A stretch of 64,000 bases of DNA from Pectinophora gossypiella (taxonomy: Eukaryota; Arthropoda; Insecta; Lepidoptera; Gelechiidae): positions 6,798,604 to 6,862,603 of the forward strand of contig NC_065404.1 of NCBI RefSeq assembly GCF_024362695.1, in the 5' to 3' direction. The notes beneath the pieces are model-generated. The model was not told the DNA's origin. It made no database searches and worked only from the letters and a program-made list of their open reading frames with translations. Positions 1-13,447 of this stretch are shown here, one piece after another; the stretch's first letter is position 1, and the number at the start of each line of letters is the position of its first letter. The position numbers and the translations under genes were made by a program.

Positions 1-28
1 CCAACGCTCAACCACTGGACCACGGAGG
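1..28 (-). mobile_element. tRNA-derived SINE, family A, head fragment cut by the window edge
   Basis: The first 28 bases, read on the - strand, are cctccgtggtccagtggtt plus gagcgttgg. This is the tRNA-like 5' head of the SINE seen complete at 36185-36509 and again at 62351-62439. Only the end nearest the tRNA promoter A box is inside the window; the body would lie to the left. Confidence 0.7.
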
Positions 29-670
29 TCGTGGTAAAACAGACTTATTAAGTAACAGAAAAAAAGTTCTGTAAAATAGCAATTTTTACTTAGTTATTTT
101 TAAGTAATAGCATTCATCAACTACACTTATACAAAATAATGACGTAACGTATTATACGTCTAAATTACTTAAACACGTAATTATATTCAGAAGTTAAATT
201 AGAATACAGAATACAACTGACAAGCCACCGTAGGCTCAACTTTTAAATAATAATGGATGACATCGTTGAACCTCCAGTGAGGTCTGTTGAGTTATGTCAA
301 TTTACATAATTTAGCATTTTACGTTTCCAAAGTATTTGTTTTAATAATAAAACGGATCAAGATCGTGTAATCTTCCCGTTCCAGTCTAAACAAGAGATAA
401 ATCAAGCCGTCCAATCAAAATGGGATATCAGGACAAATTTTGTTAGGGGAGGGCGGCGGAGCGTGTTTTTAAATTGCTTTACAATGCATTGTCTATTAAT
501 TTTTTGTTACAACTCGTTTTGTATCTCGTGACAAATTTGTCACGTTTTATTTTTGTGATTTGTAATTGTAATGTCTTGGCGTAGTAAATGTTTTATGCTT
601 TAGGATTGATAAGGCTCAATGACATGATGCTAGAGGATTAACATTGCTTGATCAATCAATAAAAGTCAAT
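29..670. other. AT-rich sequence without recognisable gene
   Basis: I see no coding signal, SINE body or structured element here. Confidence 0.5.
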
Positions 671-891
671 TTTCAGGCTTCAATCACCTGATTGTCCGAA
701 AAAGTAAGATTATTTCGTGCTTCGGATTGCACGTTAAGCCGTTGGTCCTGGCTATTAGCCGTAAAAACACCTCCACCAACCCGCATTGGAGCAGCGTGGT
801 GGAGTATGCTCCATACCCCCTCCGGTTGATTGGGAGACCTGTGCCCAGCAGTGGGACGTATATAGGCTGTTTATGTTATGTATGTTATGTT
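671..891 (+). mobile_element. SINE family A, 5'-truncated copy with TTATG tail
   Basis: The body runs from the module ttcaggcttcaatcacctga through ggcacgttaagccg-like sequence and gagcagcgtggtggagtat to the tail region cccagcagtgggacgtatat and then (TTATG) repeats. It lacks the tRNA-like head found in the copy at 36185-36509. It is flanked by a near-identical 10 bp duplication (661-670 and 892-901, nine of ten identical), which supports insertion by target-primed reverse transcription. An open frame across it is fortuitous. Confidence 0.85.
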
Positions 892-3800
892 AAGAGTCAA
901 TATACTGAAATGTGTACGTGTTCTGTAACATCATAATAATATTAAGGTATTTACGAAAAACATGTTTAAGCATCAGCTACTTTAAATGTTAAGTAAAAAT
1001 TTATAAAGGTACCAACTGAACGTAAACTAACAAAAGGGACCAATAGCCGTAAACCGTGTTACAGCCGCTCATTTTTATGACAAACTTAAATATGAAAACA
1101 TAAACTGGCCCCTTATCTCCGGACATCCCGTAATACGCTTTATCTTTTTTTATTGCGATGCACAATCCGTTCCTTTCCAAATCGACTCGGTCCGTGCCCT
1201 CCTCGGCATTTATCGATGGTCGATGTCTACATACTTCTATTTATTTAAGCAATATACCTACGGTATTATCTTTAATATCTTCTATCTGCATTTTGAAATA
1301 AAAAAATCTTGAACATTGTCAAAAATCATAAAACATAGAAAATCCGTTATTTAAGCTCCCAAGTATTATCGATATGCTCGTAAATAACATTAGTATTGGA
1401 ATGTAAAGGACTAATAAGTGTTGTAACACGATATTGTCGATACCGGTCGTGGGGCGCGTCACTAGCGCTGCGTGGCTCGCGAGAAATGTCGGTCTTGTCT
1501 CGATTTATTTACTTTTTTCATTTTTTCGATTCGTCGTTTTGATTTACAAGCGGCCACTTTACCACCAGTTGACTTTGTTAGAGCAGCTAACCGGTGCACG
1601 ATTTATGCTGGAGCTGTCGGGACAATGAGTTGACCAAAACATTTCGAGTGTTAAGTCCATAACGTTCCTTTTTTATGATCCAAACTCGTATTATAATGTT
1701 AACAAGGTTATTGCAATACCTCAAGTTGTGGTTTCCAATGGTTGAGCGGCTTGCTGAAATGAAGACAGCTTATATTCATGTTGTAGAGTTTTTGCTGTGA
1801 ACAATATGGTGCAGTTTTTAATAAACGTAACGCTGTTGTGAGTACGTCTTTAATAGACATAAAGCTCGTAAGTTATATGAGATTAATTGTGTGGAATATG
1901 TGTGATACTCAGCGCGGTGCCGTAGACTCGGGGGAGCCACAACATGCATCGTACCGCGAAATTAAATATGAACGCAAAGATGTAATCCTATAATCAGTTT
2001 TTATTGCTTAACTTTCTACCGGTGTGGGATCGGAGTCGGCCGTGGGCGTCCACGTAAATTGTTCGTATCCGCAATTTGAGCGATCGCTAGCCGTATTAAT
2101 GGTTTTTATCGGTTTTTAATACCCTGCCAATTACCGGCCGGTGTCTGCGGACGTGATGGCCATGCTGGATGAGACGTGCACCAGCCATCACGATAATGTC
2201 ATGCATTACTGCACCAACCTGATACCTTGCACTGAACACTTTGACAATACACCGTTATAGCACACCAGAAATTGACACTAAATAGTATGAAAAATAAAAC
2301 AGAATTGAAGAATTATCCTTATGTTGTAATGTTTTTCGAACATTAGCAAATGATGGATGAATTGAACTATTATACATTGTAGTGAACTTTATAAAGTTTA
2401 CGACGCGATCATCGATCGAAGCACTCGCCTCGGGGCTCCGCTCATGTAGATCGTCCGGCAATGGCAATACAATTACTCATTTGAATATTAAACCAAGAAT
2501 AATGTACCGTTTAAAAGAATGTTAACCTTTAGCACCTGGCCCACCTTTCGGGTAGCTCCTACACTCCTTTGTGAGCCGCTCCAAAGGTGTTGACCGTTAC
2601 AAAAAATACAAAACTTATGGCATTTAACAAACAATATTTAGTGCCGTTTTGACAGTTATTGTAGTCAATGATTACCTTCGATTATGAGTGGTTATAGCAG
2701 TTTTTTCTCCACACGGGCGTCCCAACAGGTGCCTGCGCGGGCTCCACTATAAAAGTTGTATTTTATAAGATTACTGACTGCCGTGCCGTAATAGTCAAGT
2801 AGTGTCTATAATTTTGCCTTACTCTTTCAAAATTTCAAATAATAACTGACAGGCAAATGTCAATAGTAAGGTATTATCCGATGTGCTTCTTGTTGGAGTT
2901 CATTGTAGAATTAATAATATCTAGGAGCTTTAGATAATAAGTAGCTAATACGTTTAAGTACCTCTTTGAACTTTACAATTTTTATCTCTGTAAACTTTTT
3001 TATGATATAAAATTCGATATACTTACATAATTGGGTCAGCAATCGAAGCACTGTAACGGGTTTGTGTTTTTAAATTGGTGTACATTTTTATTGGGGGAAT
3101 AAAGGGGTATTATCAGCGTCGTCATAACATTTTGGGGTATAAAATGCACCGGCAGCGATAAAACAAGTGCGAAGTCGGCTGGCGTCGGCTTAGTGCCGTA
3201 ATCGGTTTTAATAAATCGGGGGCCCCTCGCCACGATGCAGGGGGGGTGTGGGGGATTGGACATGTGCATTAAAGTTAATTGAAATTTTCGTGGCTACGTG
3301 TTATTTCGCGCTAATGCACCTTTCAGCCCGGCGACGGACGCCGCCGCGTCGCTGCGCACACGCGCCCATAATAAAGAGTTCAACGCACGTTCACACCGCT
3401 CCAAGCTTCTCTTTGATGGAGAATTTAATTCCAATTTCTTAAATATTACCACTTGATGCGTCGCATAAATAATTTCGAAACATGTTAAGATATTATTTTT
3501 ATGAAATTAAAATAAAGTAATAAGCTATTAACATTAATTTGGGGCCGTTTATGCCGGTCGTTATTCGAAGAAAGTTATGATTTCTGCGAGTTTTATTTAT
3601 TTCATATGCACGAGCACTTTTATATTATATAGCGATCGAGAGATAACTTGACAGGACCTGCAGTGAAAACAATTAAGTTCATAGTGTGGACTAATTAATG
3701 CGAGCTTCTTAATTGGTAAACGCAGATAATATCACGATGTAATCATTTTACATTGTGTCTGAACGTAGTTATTGCAGGTATTTTTCGAATGAGCAAAAGT

Positions 3801-6800
3801 TACTTGAAATATTACGATTTCATGATGATTAATGTTGAGCGGAGTTGGCTACCGGTTGTGTCGAGATCAATGGGAGAAAATGAAGTGAGCCCACAATGAG
3901 GTGCGCCCACGCGCGTCGCGATTCGCGCCGCGGTGAACTGTCAGCTACCGTGCGTTGTGCAACTGTCCGCCACGCCGCCGCCGCCGCGCAGTCGCACTCG
4001 CATGCACTACCTTATCAACCATTATTTATCTCTTCAACTTGACGTTGAGAAATTCTCAGATACATAATTTTATGCAAAGAGATTTATACACTACGAATTA
4101 CCCGAAGTGCTTCGACGAAAACGGTGTAATTTTTCAACATAAACACCTTAAAAGTCAATTTAAGTAGGTACAAGTGCATTACCCCGCCGGAGATCGAGGA
4201 CGAATGAAGGAGAGGCATCATCAAGAGGGTGGTCATTTAACAGCCATTAACGCCTAAACATAATAAGCTGCGTTAAATAATTACGAAAAAAGGTGTAAAA
4301 GGCCGTTGAATACAGAGGAGATGCGCCCGCGCCGCCCGTTGAAAGGCTGACGGGGCGCGCCGACGGAGATTGATTACGTAATCATGGACATCGGGTGATT
4401 TCGGGAATCTCATAGAGAGTAATCATCATTCATCTCACGGCTCGTTGACGTCGTATTGAAGAGGCGATAGCCTTGATGGGAGTTTTTTAAGCGAGTAATT
4501 TAGTCAAAGGTTAATCTCGAGTTGTATTTCGAAAGTTCATTTGTTTGCACAGTAGTTGTTCAGTGCGAGTTATGTGAGGGATATAGTTCTTGGTGTCAGT
4601 AACAAAGAGGTGGTATCTGTCTGTCGACGCACAATTAGCCCGCTATTGTGGCGCGGCATTGTGCGCGGGCGCCGACTGCCTGTTGGTATAACTCCTACGC
4701 CCATTGTGATCTCCTCGATCGGCTTGCCATTCCACTTACACTCAATGAGATATTATCTCCGCATTATTATACGAACATTCCATGTTTAAATAGATAATGA
4801 TTTAATATTCCCTCCGCCGTGTATACGGAGTCGATTCATTGTGATTGATTGCTTTAATTCGACCAATAATTGACGTAATGCTGGAAGCTTCTCTTTCATA
4901 GAGGATGATCAATGATTGCTTTGTTAAATGCGTGTAATGAATTATATTAGCTTTCAAATTAGGCATGCGCGTTACATGTGTATTATACTCTTACAAAAGA
5001 TGCTCATTTATTCTTTGCCATTTCAGTATTTAGGATTTACAAAATTCACTTCCACATTTTTTACCTCTAGATATTTAGCATGAATGCTTAATATTTGATC
5101 GGTTTGTACACAATATTACGTCAGTGCACATAATTATGTCAGCAAATATTATTCGTCATAACATAACATAACAAATACTTTATTGCACAAACAGGAAAAA
5201 ACAAAATACAAAACAAAAGAGAAATAGAATAATAATCATCATGTGTCGTCATTTATAATTATCAATAAAAAGCCGCGTACGGTTTACAAGTTGAAAACAA
5301 AAGGCCTTAATGCGGAATGCAGGCGGCCACCGGCGGCGGTAGGTCACAGAGTGAGCGACGTCGCTTACGTGCGCGTGCGCGTATTGTACGGCTACAATAC
5401 GCGCGTAATGAAGTGGGTGCGAGGGGGCGGCATTGTGCCGGCCAAGCTGCCAAGCCAAGCTGGAACCAAACGAGCCATTGTCGCGGCCACGACCCACGAC
5501 CTGCCACTCGTTACCGCTGACTCCGACCTTCGCTGACACCCCGGAACTAGATTCTTGTTAGCAACATTAGGACCATATTTTGTACGTGTCTACTTGTGGT
5601 TTGTATGTAGGCACGCGTGTCTGAACTCGGACGCTTTTAGTGTTCTGTGAAGATAATGTATTTTTTTATCAAGTTTACGTCTAGAATTCTGTTCAAGGAA
5701 CTTTTCTTATCTGGGCAGTCACTTGTAAGCACTTGCTTTACTTTACTTTTCTTAGTTGATATGTACACCAACACCGACTGATCTAAAAAAAAAAGTTATT
5801 GTTTATCAAATATTAAGAATCTTTAACAAAACCCTGGTTCTCGATCGCTTTGGTAATCATATTAGAATCGAATAACTCTATTTTGGTAGGTTTGGAAAAA
5901 TGTACTATACCTACTATGATAATGTATGTCTTTCTAGCTTCTTGGTTTTTAAGTTTACCTAAGAGTAAATTGGTAGCTTATTGTGACAAAGTAATCAACA
6001 GAACACAGTGACGTTATTTGTGTGTCATCTGTCGAGTAGCTAATTAGCGCGAGTTCGTTAGAGTCACGCCACATCGCCGACACGCGGAAGCAATGCGACA
6101 GTTGTACCATGAACCTTTTTTAATCGCCTAAACCACTGCTTCAGGCAACGTCAAAAAAAATCCATCCCTCTCACACTCACGCCAAACCAGAAAGTAAAGG
6201 ATAAAAAGTGTATTAGCCATCGTCATGTGGTGTCACTTTTTTCGAGCGGCGCGTTAAATTTTCACAGCTACCCTCGGTAGAAATAAATTATTTTTATGTC
6301 GATTCCGGGTGGCCGAGGTAGCTTCGTTACAAAAACGTAATCGACACTCGGAAGTAAGGGTTGCTAGAGATGTGATTACGGAAATATGAAGTGAGCAGAT
6401 GTGAGACATAATTTTGTAGAGCGTCTTGACTTCTGTTTCTGAACTTGTTTTGGGTATTTAACCGCCCAGCAATGATATAAATGAGCTAAAAAAACTCCGA
6501 CTACCCTTAGTAAACAGGAACGGGGGAAGTAATGACTGGCAGTATAAGTTTTTGATACAAATGACGTCTAATGCGATCAAATTATATTCGTCGACACCGC
6601 GTAGCGATGAAGTCATTATTTTCCATTTCCGCGGCGTTAAGTCGATAACTCGAAAATGACGGCCATTGGAATCAACGAGCCCGCAATCCCGCACGTGCTC
6701 ATTACCGAATCATGGGACCGAGGCTTTAGAACTCGTGGCTTTCAGGCCTCGTCACTGTTTCACTAGTAATTTAAGCCACGCGATGAATGCCACAGTAGAT

Positions 6801-7000
6801 ATCTTACAAATTCATCCGACCGTCATTTCCTTTTTAAATTACGCGTGTATGAACACCTCTTGGAATTATACACTGCAGTTTAATGACAGGAGATCAGTTG
6901 GATGCTTCGTAATCATCGAATCATGTTTTATCGTTAATTACAAGTGATTTTAAATTAATTTTCGCAATTGCATGTAGCAAAGTTAAATACATAGCGTAAG
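892..7000. other. Repeat-poor non-coding block
   Basis: Apart from one short retroelement tail at 5160-5205 I recognise no repeats. CpG-rich patches occur at about 3310-3370, 3900-3990, 4320-4370 and 5300-5540. Open frames on both strands at 5243-5540 reflect that composition. Probably upstream or first-intron DNA of the T-box gene, with possible enhancers (inference). Confidence 0.5.
5160..5205 (-). mobile_element. Retroelement 3' tail (TTATG repeats)
   Basis: On the - strand the sequence is ctgtttgtgcaataaagtat then ttgttatgttatgttatg, the same tail design as 21690-21825 and 52290-52330. The body to the right (to about 5240) is A-rich and not recognisable. Confidence 0.55.
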
Positions 7001-7382
7001 TAGGGAATGCAATCCCGATCTCGTGGGATTCCGATCTCGCGAGATCTCGTCTAATTTTACGGGATCAATCCCGAAGCCATTCGAGATTGACGGGATTGGG
7101 CGAATCTCCGTGAGTTATACTTTTTGTTTTGAGTATGCTGATTTCCAAAGAAAATTTAATTATTTAGTTGGTAATATTGAAGAATAAATATATTTGCTTT
7201 CTTTCAAAAAATATTTTGTTTTAATTAACCTCAGTATCACAAACAATAGTATTCGTCGTTTTCAGCCATCCTAACTTTACATTGTTTTTAAGAACTAGAC
7301 GTGATCTCGAAAATTTCTGGATTGGAAATATCAATCCCGCGGGATCTAGAATTTCGATCTCGAGTTGGAATTGCATTCCCTA
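7001..7382. mobile_element. 382 bp non-autonomous DNA element with terminal inverted repeats TAGGGAATGCAAT
   Basis: The left end is tagggaatgcaatcccgatc and the right end, reversed, is tagggaatgcaattccaact. The first 13 bases are identical and the rest is similar. Both ends are rich in palindromic GATCTCG / CGGGATT motifs (for example gatctcgcgagatc near 7032). The TAGGG start resembles hAT elements; the flanks agcgtaag and gtcgcaag are five of eight identical, compatible with a decayed 8 bp duplication. A TA duplication is an alternative reading. There is no transposase frame. Confidence 0.8.
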
Positions 7383-10300
7383 GTCGCAAGTCGCCTAAAA
7401 CGCAGCGTTACAGATAGTTTGCCACCTTAGCATTTAACTTCATTCTGTTCCTAACGTGTGTCGTGGAAACTTTTTCATATTTTGTGCAGTAAATCATAAA
7501 AGTGTGACGGTTGCATCGGTGACGTCACGCGAGACGGTCGTCAGACTGACGTCATAGCTCTGTACAACTCACTCGGGTTGACAGGTTACGGAAATCCACG
7601 CGTGCCAACAAATTGTACCCAAATTAACATGTTATTTCTCACTAACACGAATGTAGTGTACGCGTAGTTTTAAGGATGTGAACAATTCTCTAAATGAACT
7701 GCTTTGTAACGAGGTTTTTGATTGTGCTTTAAGTATATCATAATTATAGTTAAGTGAGATGTGTAGTGTAGAGTCTGTTTAACTTACGTATCCAAAAATA
7801 TAGACACTTAACAACTAAAGTAGAAAAACATTTTGTGCACAAATAAAATAAACCATCTGAATGTAAAAATTAAAAATAAAAGTCAAGGTTGTAGTGAAGT
7901 ATCGCGGCGCTACACGTTTTTGGATTGAATACAAAATAAGATCGAATTGAAGCTGACGCATCACAAACTCGGAGTGACAGCTGAACGTGTGTTTCTGTAG
8001 CATTTTGTTCGTAACCGGTTTGTAACGGAATAAAAACATGGGAAAAAACGGGAACATAAAAATAGTTGGTAGTGGTGTCGGATTCGCACAATTTGCAAAT
8101 ATTTTCGCGTTGATTGACATGACGGTTACATGACGCATTGACAGCCGCTGCTCGATGATTCCATGTACAGATTTTGATTCGATTTTTGTTATAGCCAAAC
8201 GAAAACTAACTCAATGTAATAAAGAATCTTATTGTCTTATTCTTATTATCTGGACATGTTACAGTAATTGGAAAGTTATAAGAACAAAGAAACAGATTCA
8301 ATATTTGAGCGCGGCGTGCGGTGTGTACGGGGGTATTGTTCTACGTAGTACGTGTAGGTAGCGCGGTAGAGGTAGGAACATATGACGTGAAAGTTCACGT
8401 AGACGACCCCTGTTTTCCCGAGCGAGTGGAAATATGGCGGGCGCTGTAAGTGAGCAGGACGCAAGAGCCACGGCTGGCGGTTTCGTACATCGCCACCCGT
8501 CCGCGCCCGTAAGCTCGTAATTTGCCTTTCTATTAGAGCGAGGGCGTGAAAAAAGGAAAGCGTTTACGGCGTGTTTAATGGGAGTGAGAGGGAAGAAATA
8601 TGACCGCCCGTCGGGAGAAGGGAAAATTTTTGGTTTTCAGAGTTTTTGCGGAGATGTGCATCGGCTGGCAGAGTGCGAGGGGGACGGCGATGTTTGCGGA
8701 GCCGCTCCCCCGAATAATTAGCGGAAGTCGTGGCTTAGTTTACCCCCGGGCGGGCGCGGGGCTCCTCTATTTGTCGTTTAAGAGTTAATCGGACGAGCGA
8801 TTCGTCACCCTCGGGAGAGCATACCGCCGGCGATATTATATCTTTATTATGAGCTCGTACCGAACGGCGGCCGCCTCGGGCGATTAACCAAATCGTGATT
8901 ATTGATAACTTTGTTTGTTACAACTCGGCGCGCCGAGGGCTGCCCGCCTGCCACTCTACTCAATTATTACGTCTCCTATCATTTATTCAGTAATATTGTT
9001 TCCTGAATAGGTAGATAACGATATAGACAAACATGTGTACCTACTGAAATAGTCTATTAGGTTATTATCTACTTACTTACTTTGTTTTTTCTTTAAGAAT
9101 TGTCTTCATTCGTGCCTTTCGTATTATGACTGGTATTACAAAGCATTTGTTTATTTTGAATTGGCTCTGGGGAGTATCGGTGTGTAATATGTCATTAGCG
9201 GAGGGGAAGTGACAAATGCAGCGGTAAACACACGGCAGTGCGCCGACTGCCAATTAGACGTAATAGCACGCTCCTCGCGACATATGCTCAGCGACCAACT
9301 TTTGTGTTTGTTACCCTTTTTACGATACATAATTACACAATATAAGAAAATAGTGTAGGCCTCCTTTGTGTTCAGAACGAGTATTGCGAACGAGGTAGAA
9401 TTTTGTAGCCTCGGTTAAACGTAATAATCCTAAAAAGACGTCGACCTCGATGTATGAGAAAAATCTCAATTCTTGTCAGTCAATGGCTGAATGAGAGCAA
9501 TGATGTTAATTAGCTGCCATAATTGGATTTCCTTAGCCGGACAAAATGTGAGTACTCAATTTGCATACGCATAATACCTGAAAGCCACTCTTTATATTTG
9601 GTCGGTTTACTGTTGGTACTATTAGGAAGGTTTGCCGGGAGCCAATCAGCGGCAAATGAGCGATGGAGGTAATTAAAACGGATCGCCTTACCGAATCAAT
9701 AAACTCACGATAAGCCAATTAATTGCACATGCATTCGCTTCCATTCCCTCGAGGTCCATGCGCGATTGAATCGAACTCTGTTTCCTACGTCTACTTACTA
9801 CCTAGATGAAATCAAGTATCTGGAGAAATAGCTTGCCTAAATACGGCTACATATTGCAAGTTTGTTTAGTTGTCGTTTACGTTAGTGTTAATTGTGTGTT
9901 TTATGAAATCCAGTTATCGGAGAACACCGTGTGTGGTAAAGACCAAATAGGGAAACTAGTCATTTACAGCATTTTAGCGTTCCGTAGTCGTATTTAGTCA
10001 CCGCGGGTGGTTTTCTATGAACAGGACTTCCTTGCAGCGCAAGGTGTAGACCATTAATAACGCGACCAGAGCATTGTCGTGCTCGTTGAAAAGACGTGTC
10101 AATGAGCGTGCACGGCGCTTTTTTTGCGCGCACATCATTTGAGATTTGGGTTCCTTGTTTTTGCAACGTCACACCCACTGGTTTTATTAAACGATTTTAC
10201 AGAAAATTGCATGTGCGTTTTTCGTGTTCTATATTTTTATGCGTCGTAAAACTTAATCTTTTAATTATTGTAATTGGTATTATTTTATTTAGACGCTGGC

Positions 10301-12550
10301 AATCGCTGGCAATATGTGTGGTCAACATAACATTTTTAAAACGTTTTCCTTGTTATATTAAAAATATGAGCATACCTGTAAAAAGTAGTAGGTATTGTTT
10401 TTCTGAATGTGTACAGAACCCTCGCAAAGGCTGGCGACGCGGTTGTTTCGCGAGTGTGGGTGGTATCGCCACAATGGTGTTTGGGTTGGCATTCGTCACG
10501 GGGCGCCGCGGGCGGGGCGGCGGGCGGGGGCATGATTGATGACCCTCGCAGCCGAGGAATGAAGAGCCTACGCCTTACAAGCCTCGCATGGTCGCAGCAT
10601 ACACTCATTATGCAGAAATGCTACGACTATAAAACGTCTTTCGAACTTATTTCTTAGTCGATCCTGTTGAAAATGAGACTCAATGATCTTCGGAAGTTGA
10701 AAAAAAAAATCTCAATATTGAGAGTAACATAATAACCTACAATGTAAGCCAGACATTCAATAAACATACTGACAAAGCAATCAATTTTTATAGACGAACA
10801 GTTACCTTACAGTTTTATTACTTAAAACGTAACACGAGACCTCTATAACTCCGTCAGAAGACTACTAGAGAAGGCGTCAAGTGAAAATTATATTTACAGA
10901 GGCAATATACCCAGTGCGGGACGTGTCGCGTCCAACGTAAATTATGGATCGTCATAGGTTACTCGCCGTAACATAATATGCGGGCCGATGTCGGACCCGA
11001 TAGCACAACGAAATATTCATAATCTCCGGAGGGCTTCGTAAATAAAAATTATTCAAAGACAGGTGGGGCGTCGGGTTACGCGCCCGTTCGGATACTCATT
11101 AGCATTCGGACGAATTAGAGCGCTGCACAGGTGCAGGCTCGTCACTCGGACGCGACATGACACTATCTTACCAATAATCCTGCTGCTTAGTAGCTAATAA
11201 TCACTTAAACATTCTCTATTACCGTTTGATAACCCATTTTTTCCGTAATACCAGACAACTTCCTATACAGTAAACAGTGAATTTAAGGATTACATACAAA
11301 ATATTACCAGTAACGCTACAAGTCGCTTTCTCTTACTTTCGTGCCGTGGTGTCATCATGAACTCTGACACCGCTGACTGGTAATACACACTGTGTCGCTA
11401 ATAAACAACAATTACTCGGTCCTAATTAGTTTTACTAACGGACTTGATAAGTTTTTATGTCTTAATATTGCGTGCGGTGGTACAGTTTGGTGGAAATCCG
11501 GGAATGTCCGAGGTACGTTTTAGTAGGTAGATAGGCACGCGTTTCCTATTTCGTAAATAAACAGTTAGGGCTGGAGAGGCGAGTTGTTTGAGTGGGTATT
11601 ATAGTGGTAGATTCCGGCGAGGCGACGCACACAGGCGCGCACCCTCGCAGCCCCGCTGCCAACCCGACTGGAACCCTACATGGGGCTGGTTGGTACATAC
11701 CTACTACATGTACCAACACATCCACCCGGCAGTTGTTTATGCTCACATCACAAACCGTGGTAATTTTAGACCGATGCCTCATTAAACCTGCTTAACTTTT
11801 GTAGTTATTATTTTATGATTGTAAATTATGGATGAGCTGTCCGAAGATAAAAGAATTTATAGACATCATTTTCATAATTCGCTTCCGTCAGCGGTGTAAT
11901 GGCAAAATTAACGACGTATTAGCGGCATATGAAGTAATTAGCCGGGTGCAGCCAGTGGAAACCTCAAGATGTCTTCATCGCTAGGAGTTAAGCCGAGCAA
12001 TTAATAGAGATATTTCTAATCTTTTAATCCGTCAGATTACAAGTGAACAAGTAACTTGTCACCAAACGCTGCTAAAGTGTGTTATCGGTGACGGATCAGT
12101 GTCCTCTCCGATCACACGGAATTCAAATGTTCGCTCACAGAAGTGTATTATCTACCCGATACTTTAAATTCGAGGAAGGAAAATGCACCTTATTTCATGT
12201 GATAAAGAGGCTCGGGTGGCGTGCTAACGGGTTACGATGTTTCTTCGGCGGAGGCTCGCCGTGAACTCGTCACGTCACTCGTTTTGTAGTTGTCGCTTAA
12301 TCCTGCGCTTAGCTAACCGTTTTGACAAGATTTCTGATTTGAAGATAGAGACCCGGGTCATTTTTTTTGTAATTTAAATAAAAGCTTTGCAGTGAAAAAC
12401 TCTTTTAGATAGTTTGAACTAATTCGTCCGTAGGTAAAGTTTAGACGAACGAAGCAGACATAAAGAAAATGAGTCTTAAGAAGTAAATACTTAGTTTTTT
12501 TTGTCAATACTGAAGTACACACTCTTGTCATGTCTTGTCTAGCTTGAAGT
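7383..12550. other. Repeat-poor non-coding block
   Basis: No repeat family is recognised. CpG-richer patches lie at 8310-8560, 8690-8960, 10430-10560 and 11620-11700. No exon with splice signals and conserved protein sequence was recognised on either strand. Confidence 0.5.
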
Positions 12551-12576
12551 GTCCCACTGCTGGGCATAGGCCTCCT
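12551..12576 (-). mobile_element. SINE family A, short tail fragment
   Basis: The 26 bases gtcccactgctgggcatagg plus cctcc match, on the - strand, the conserved tail segment of family A copies (36.2 kb, 30.1 kb, 0.85 kb). No longer match is visible and no target-site duplication was found, so it is an old fragment. Confidence 0.6.
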
Positions 12577-12929
12577 TCTGCTCCTTAAAACTTTTCTGCT
12601 TGTATTATGCCTGAGAAGATGAATCGAAATTTGACTTCAAATAGTGTAGAGATTATAAATATTGTCGATCTATCTATGTCAGATTAAACTTTTTTTCTTA
12701 TACAAACAGTCCGTGTCAGGAGAGTGGCTTCCTAGTCCGTGAGGCGAGATAATATCGACGTGGCAAGGGCTGGCAAAGGCACCGACCACAGTGACAGCTC
12801 CCCACAATACAGTCGTTTAACACGCTCATCGCATTCGGACGGTCTCTTGACAGCTCACATGTTTAATACGAACGTCTTTGACCTCGTGAGAGAAGCGAAG
12901 CCACTTTCCAGTTGATAAATGTGCGGGAT

Positions 12930-13170
12930 GTTAACTCGTCAGTGGGTAGTACGTGTGTGCGAGGTAGTGATAGCGTAGATGAAGGAGCGGCGCGGTTGAA
13001 TCAACAATGAGTGGAGCGGTGCGGCGGCGGCGCGCGAGGCGTGTCCGCGCTTCATCGATCGCAGCCTCCGACGCTCCTCGACGACGTCTGCCGCCCGCGC
13101 CCCCGCTCTCCGCCCCGCGCACGTTAGCGCCCCGACCGACTGCATTTACCACCCCCACCCCCGTCATACA
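12930..13170. other. CpG-rich island-like patch
   Basis: About 240 bp of GC- and CpG-rich DNA in AT-rich surroundings, with open frames on both strands (for example 13007-13207 on +, with the Arg/Pro-rich start MSGAVRRRRARR). It could be a promoter, an untranslated first exon or a regulatory element; no protein family is recognised. Confidence 0.45.
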
Positions 13171-13378
13171 TACAACCTACCTGTCTACCGTCTGCTCCCG
13201 CGAATAGCTTTCCCAAGCATATTTTGGCAAAGTTTGCGGCCATTTTTCCCCGTTAATAATTCAGACAAGTAAAGCTATGACGTAAAAGGGCATTTTCCGT
13301 TTATTGTGCCATGTTTATGTCTCGATTCGGATCGGAGGTGTTGATTCGCCGGTAGCGGCGGCGGCGCTCCGTTCTCAA

Positions 13379-13435
13379 CATACATACATAAACTCACGCC
13401 TATTTCCCACCGGGGTAAGCAGAGACTATAGAACC
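13379..13435 (-). mobile_element. 57 bp retroelement tail insertion with perfect 12 bp target-site duplication
   Basis: The insert contains tacatacataaactcacgcc and tatttcccaccggggtaagc. Both are found again at 22591-22724. It is flanked by ctccgttctcaa at 13367-13378 and 13436-13447, a perfect 12 bp direct repeat. Read on the - strand it ends in a TATG tail, so it is a severely 5'-truncated retroposed copy. It sits in a GC-rich stretch of otherwise single-copy appearance. Confidence 0.9.
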
Positions 13436-13447
13436 CTCCGTTCTCAA

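Noticed and set aside
5243..5540. Overlapping open frames on both strands
   Set aside because: Mirror-image frames over a CpG-rich patch with no domain; composition effect.
7815..8198. 127-codon open frame on the - strand
   Set aside because: No recognisable domain, AT-rich codons, no splice or promoter context; within chance for the window size.
10096..10539. 147-codon open frame on the + strand
   Set aside because: Low-complexity, hydrophobic and Cys-rich, with no family resemblance and ending in a GC-rich patch; looks like chance.
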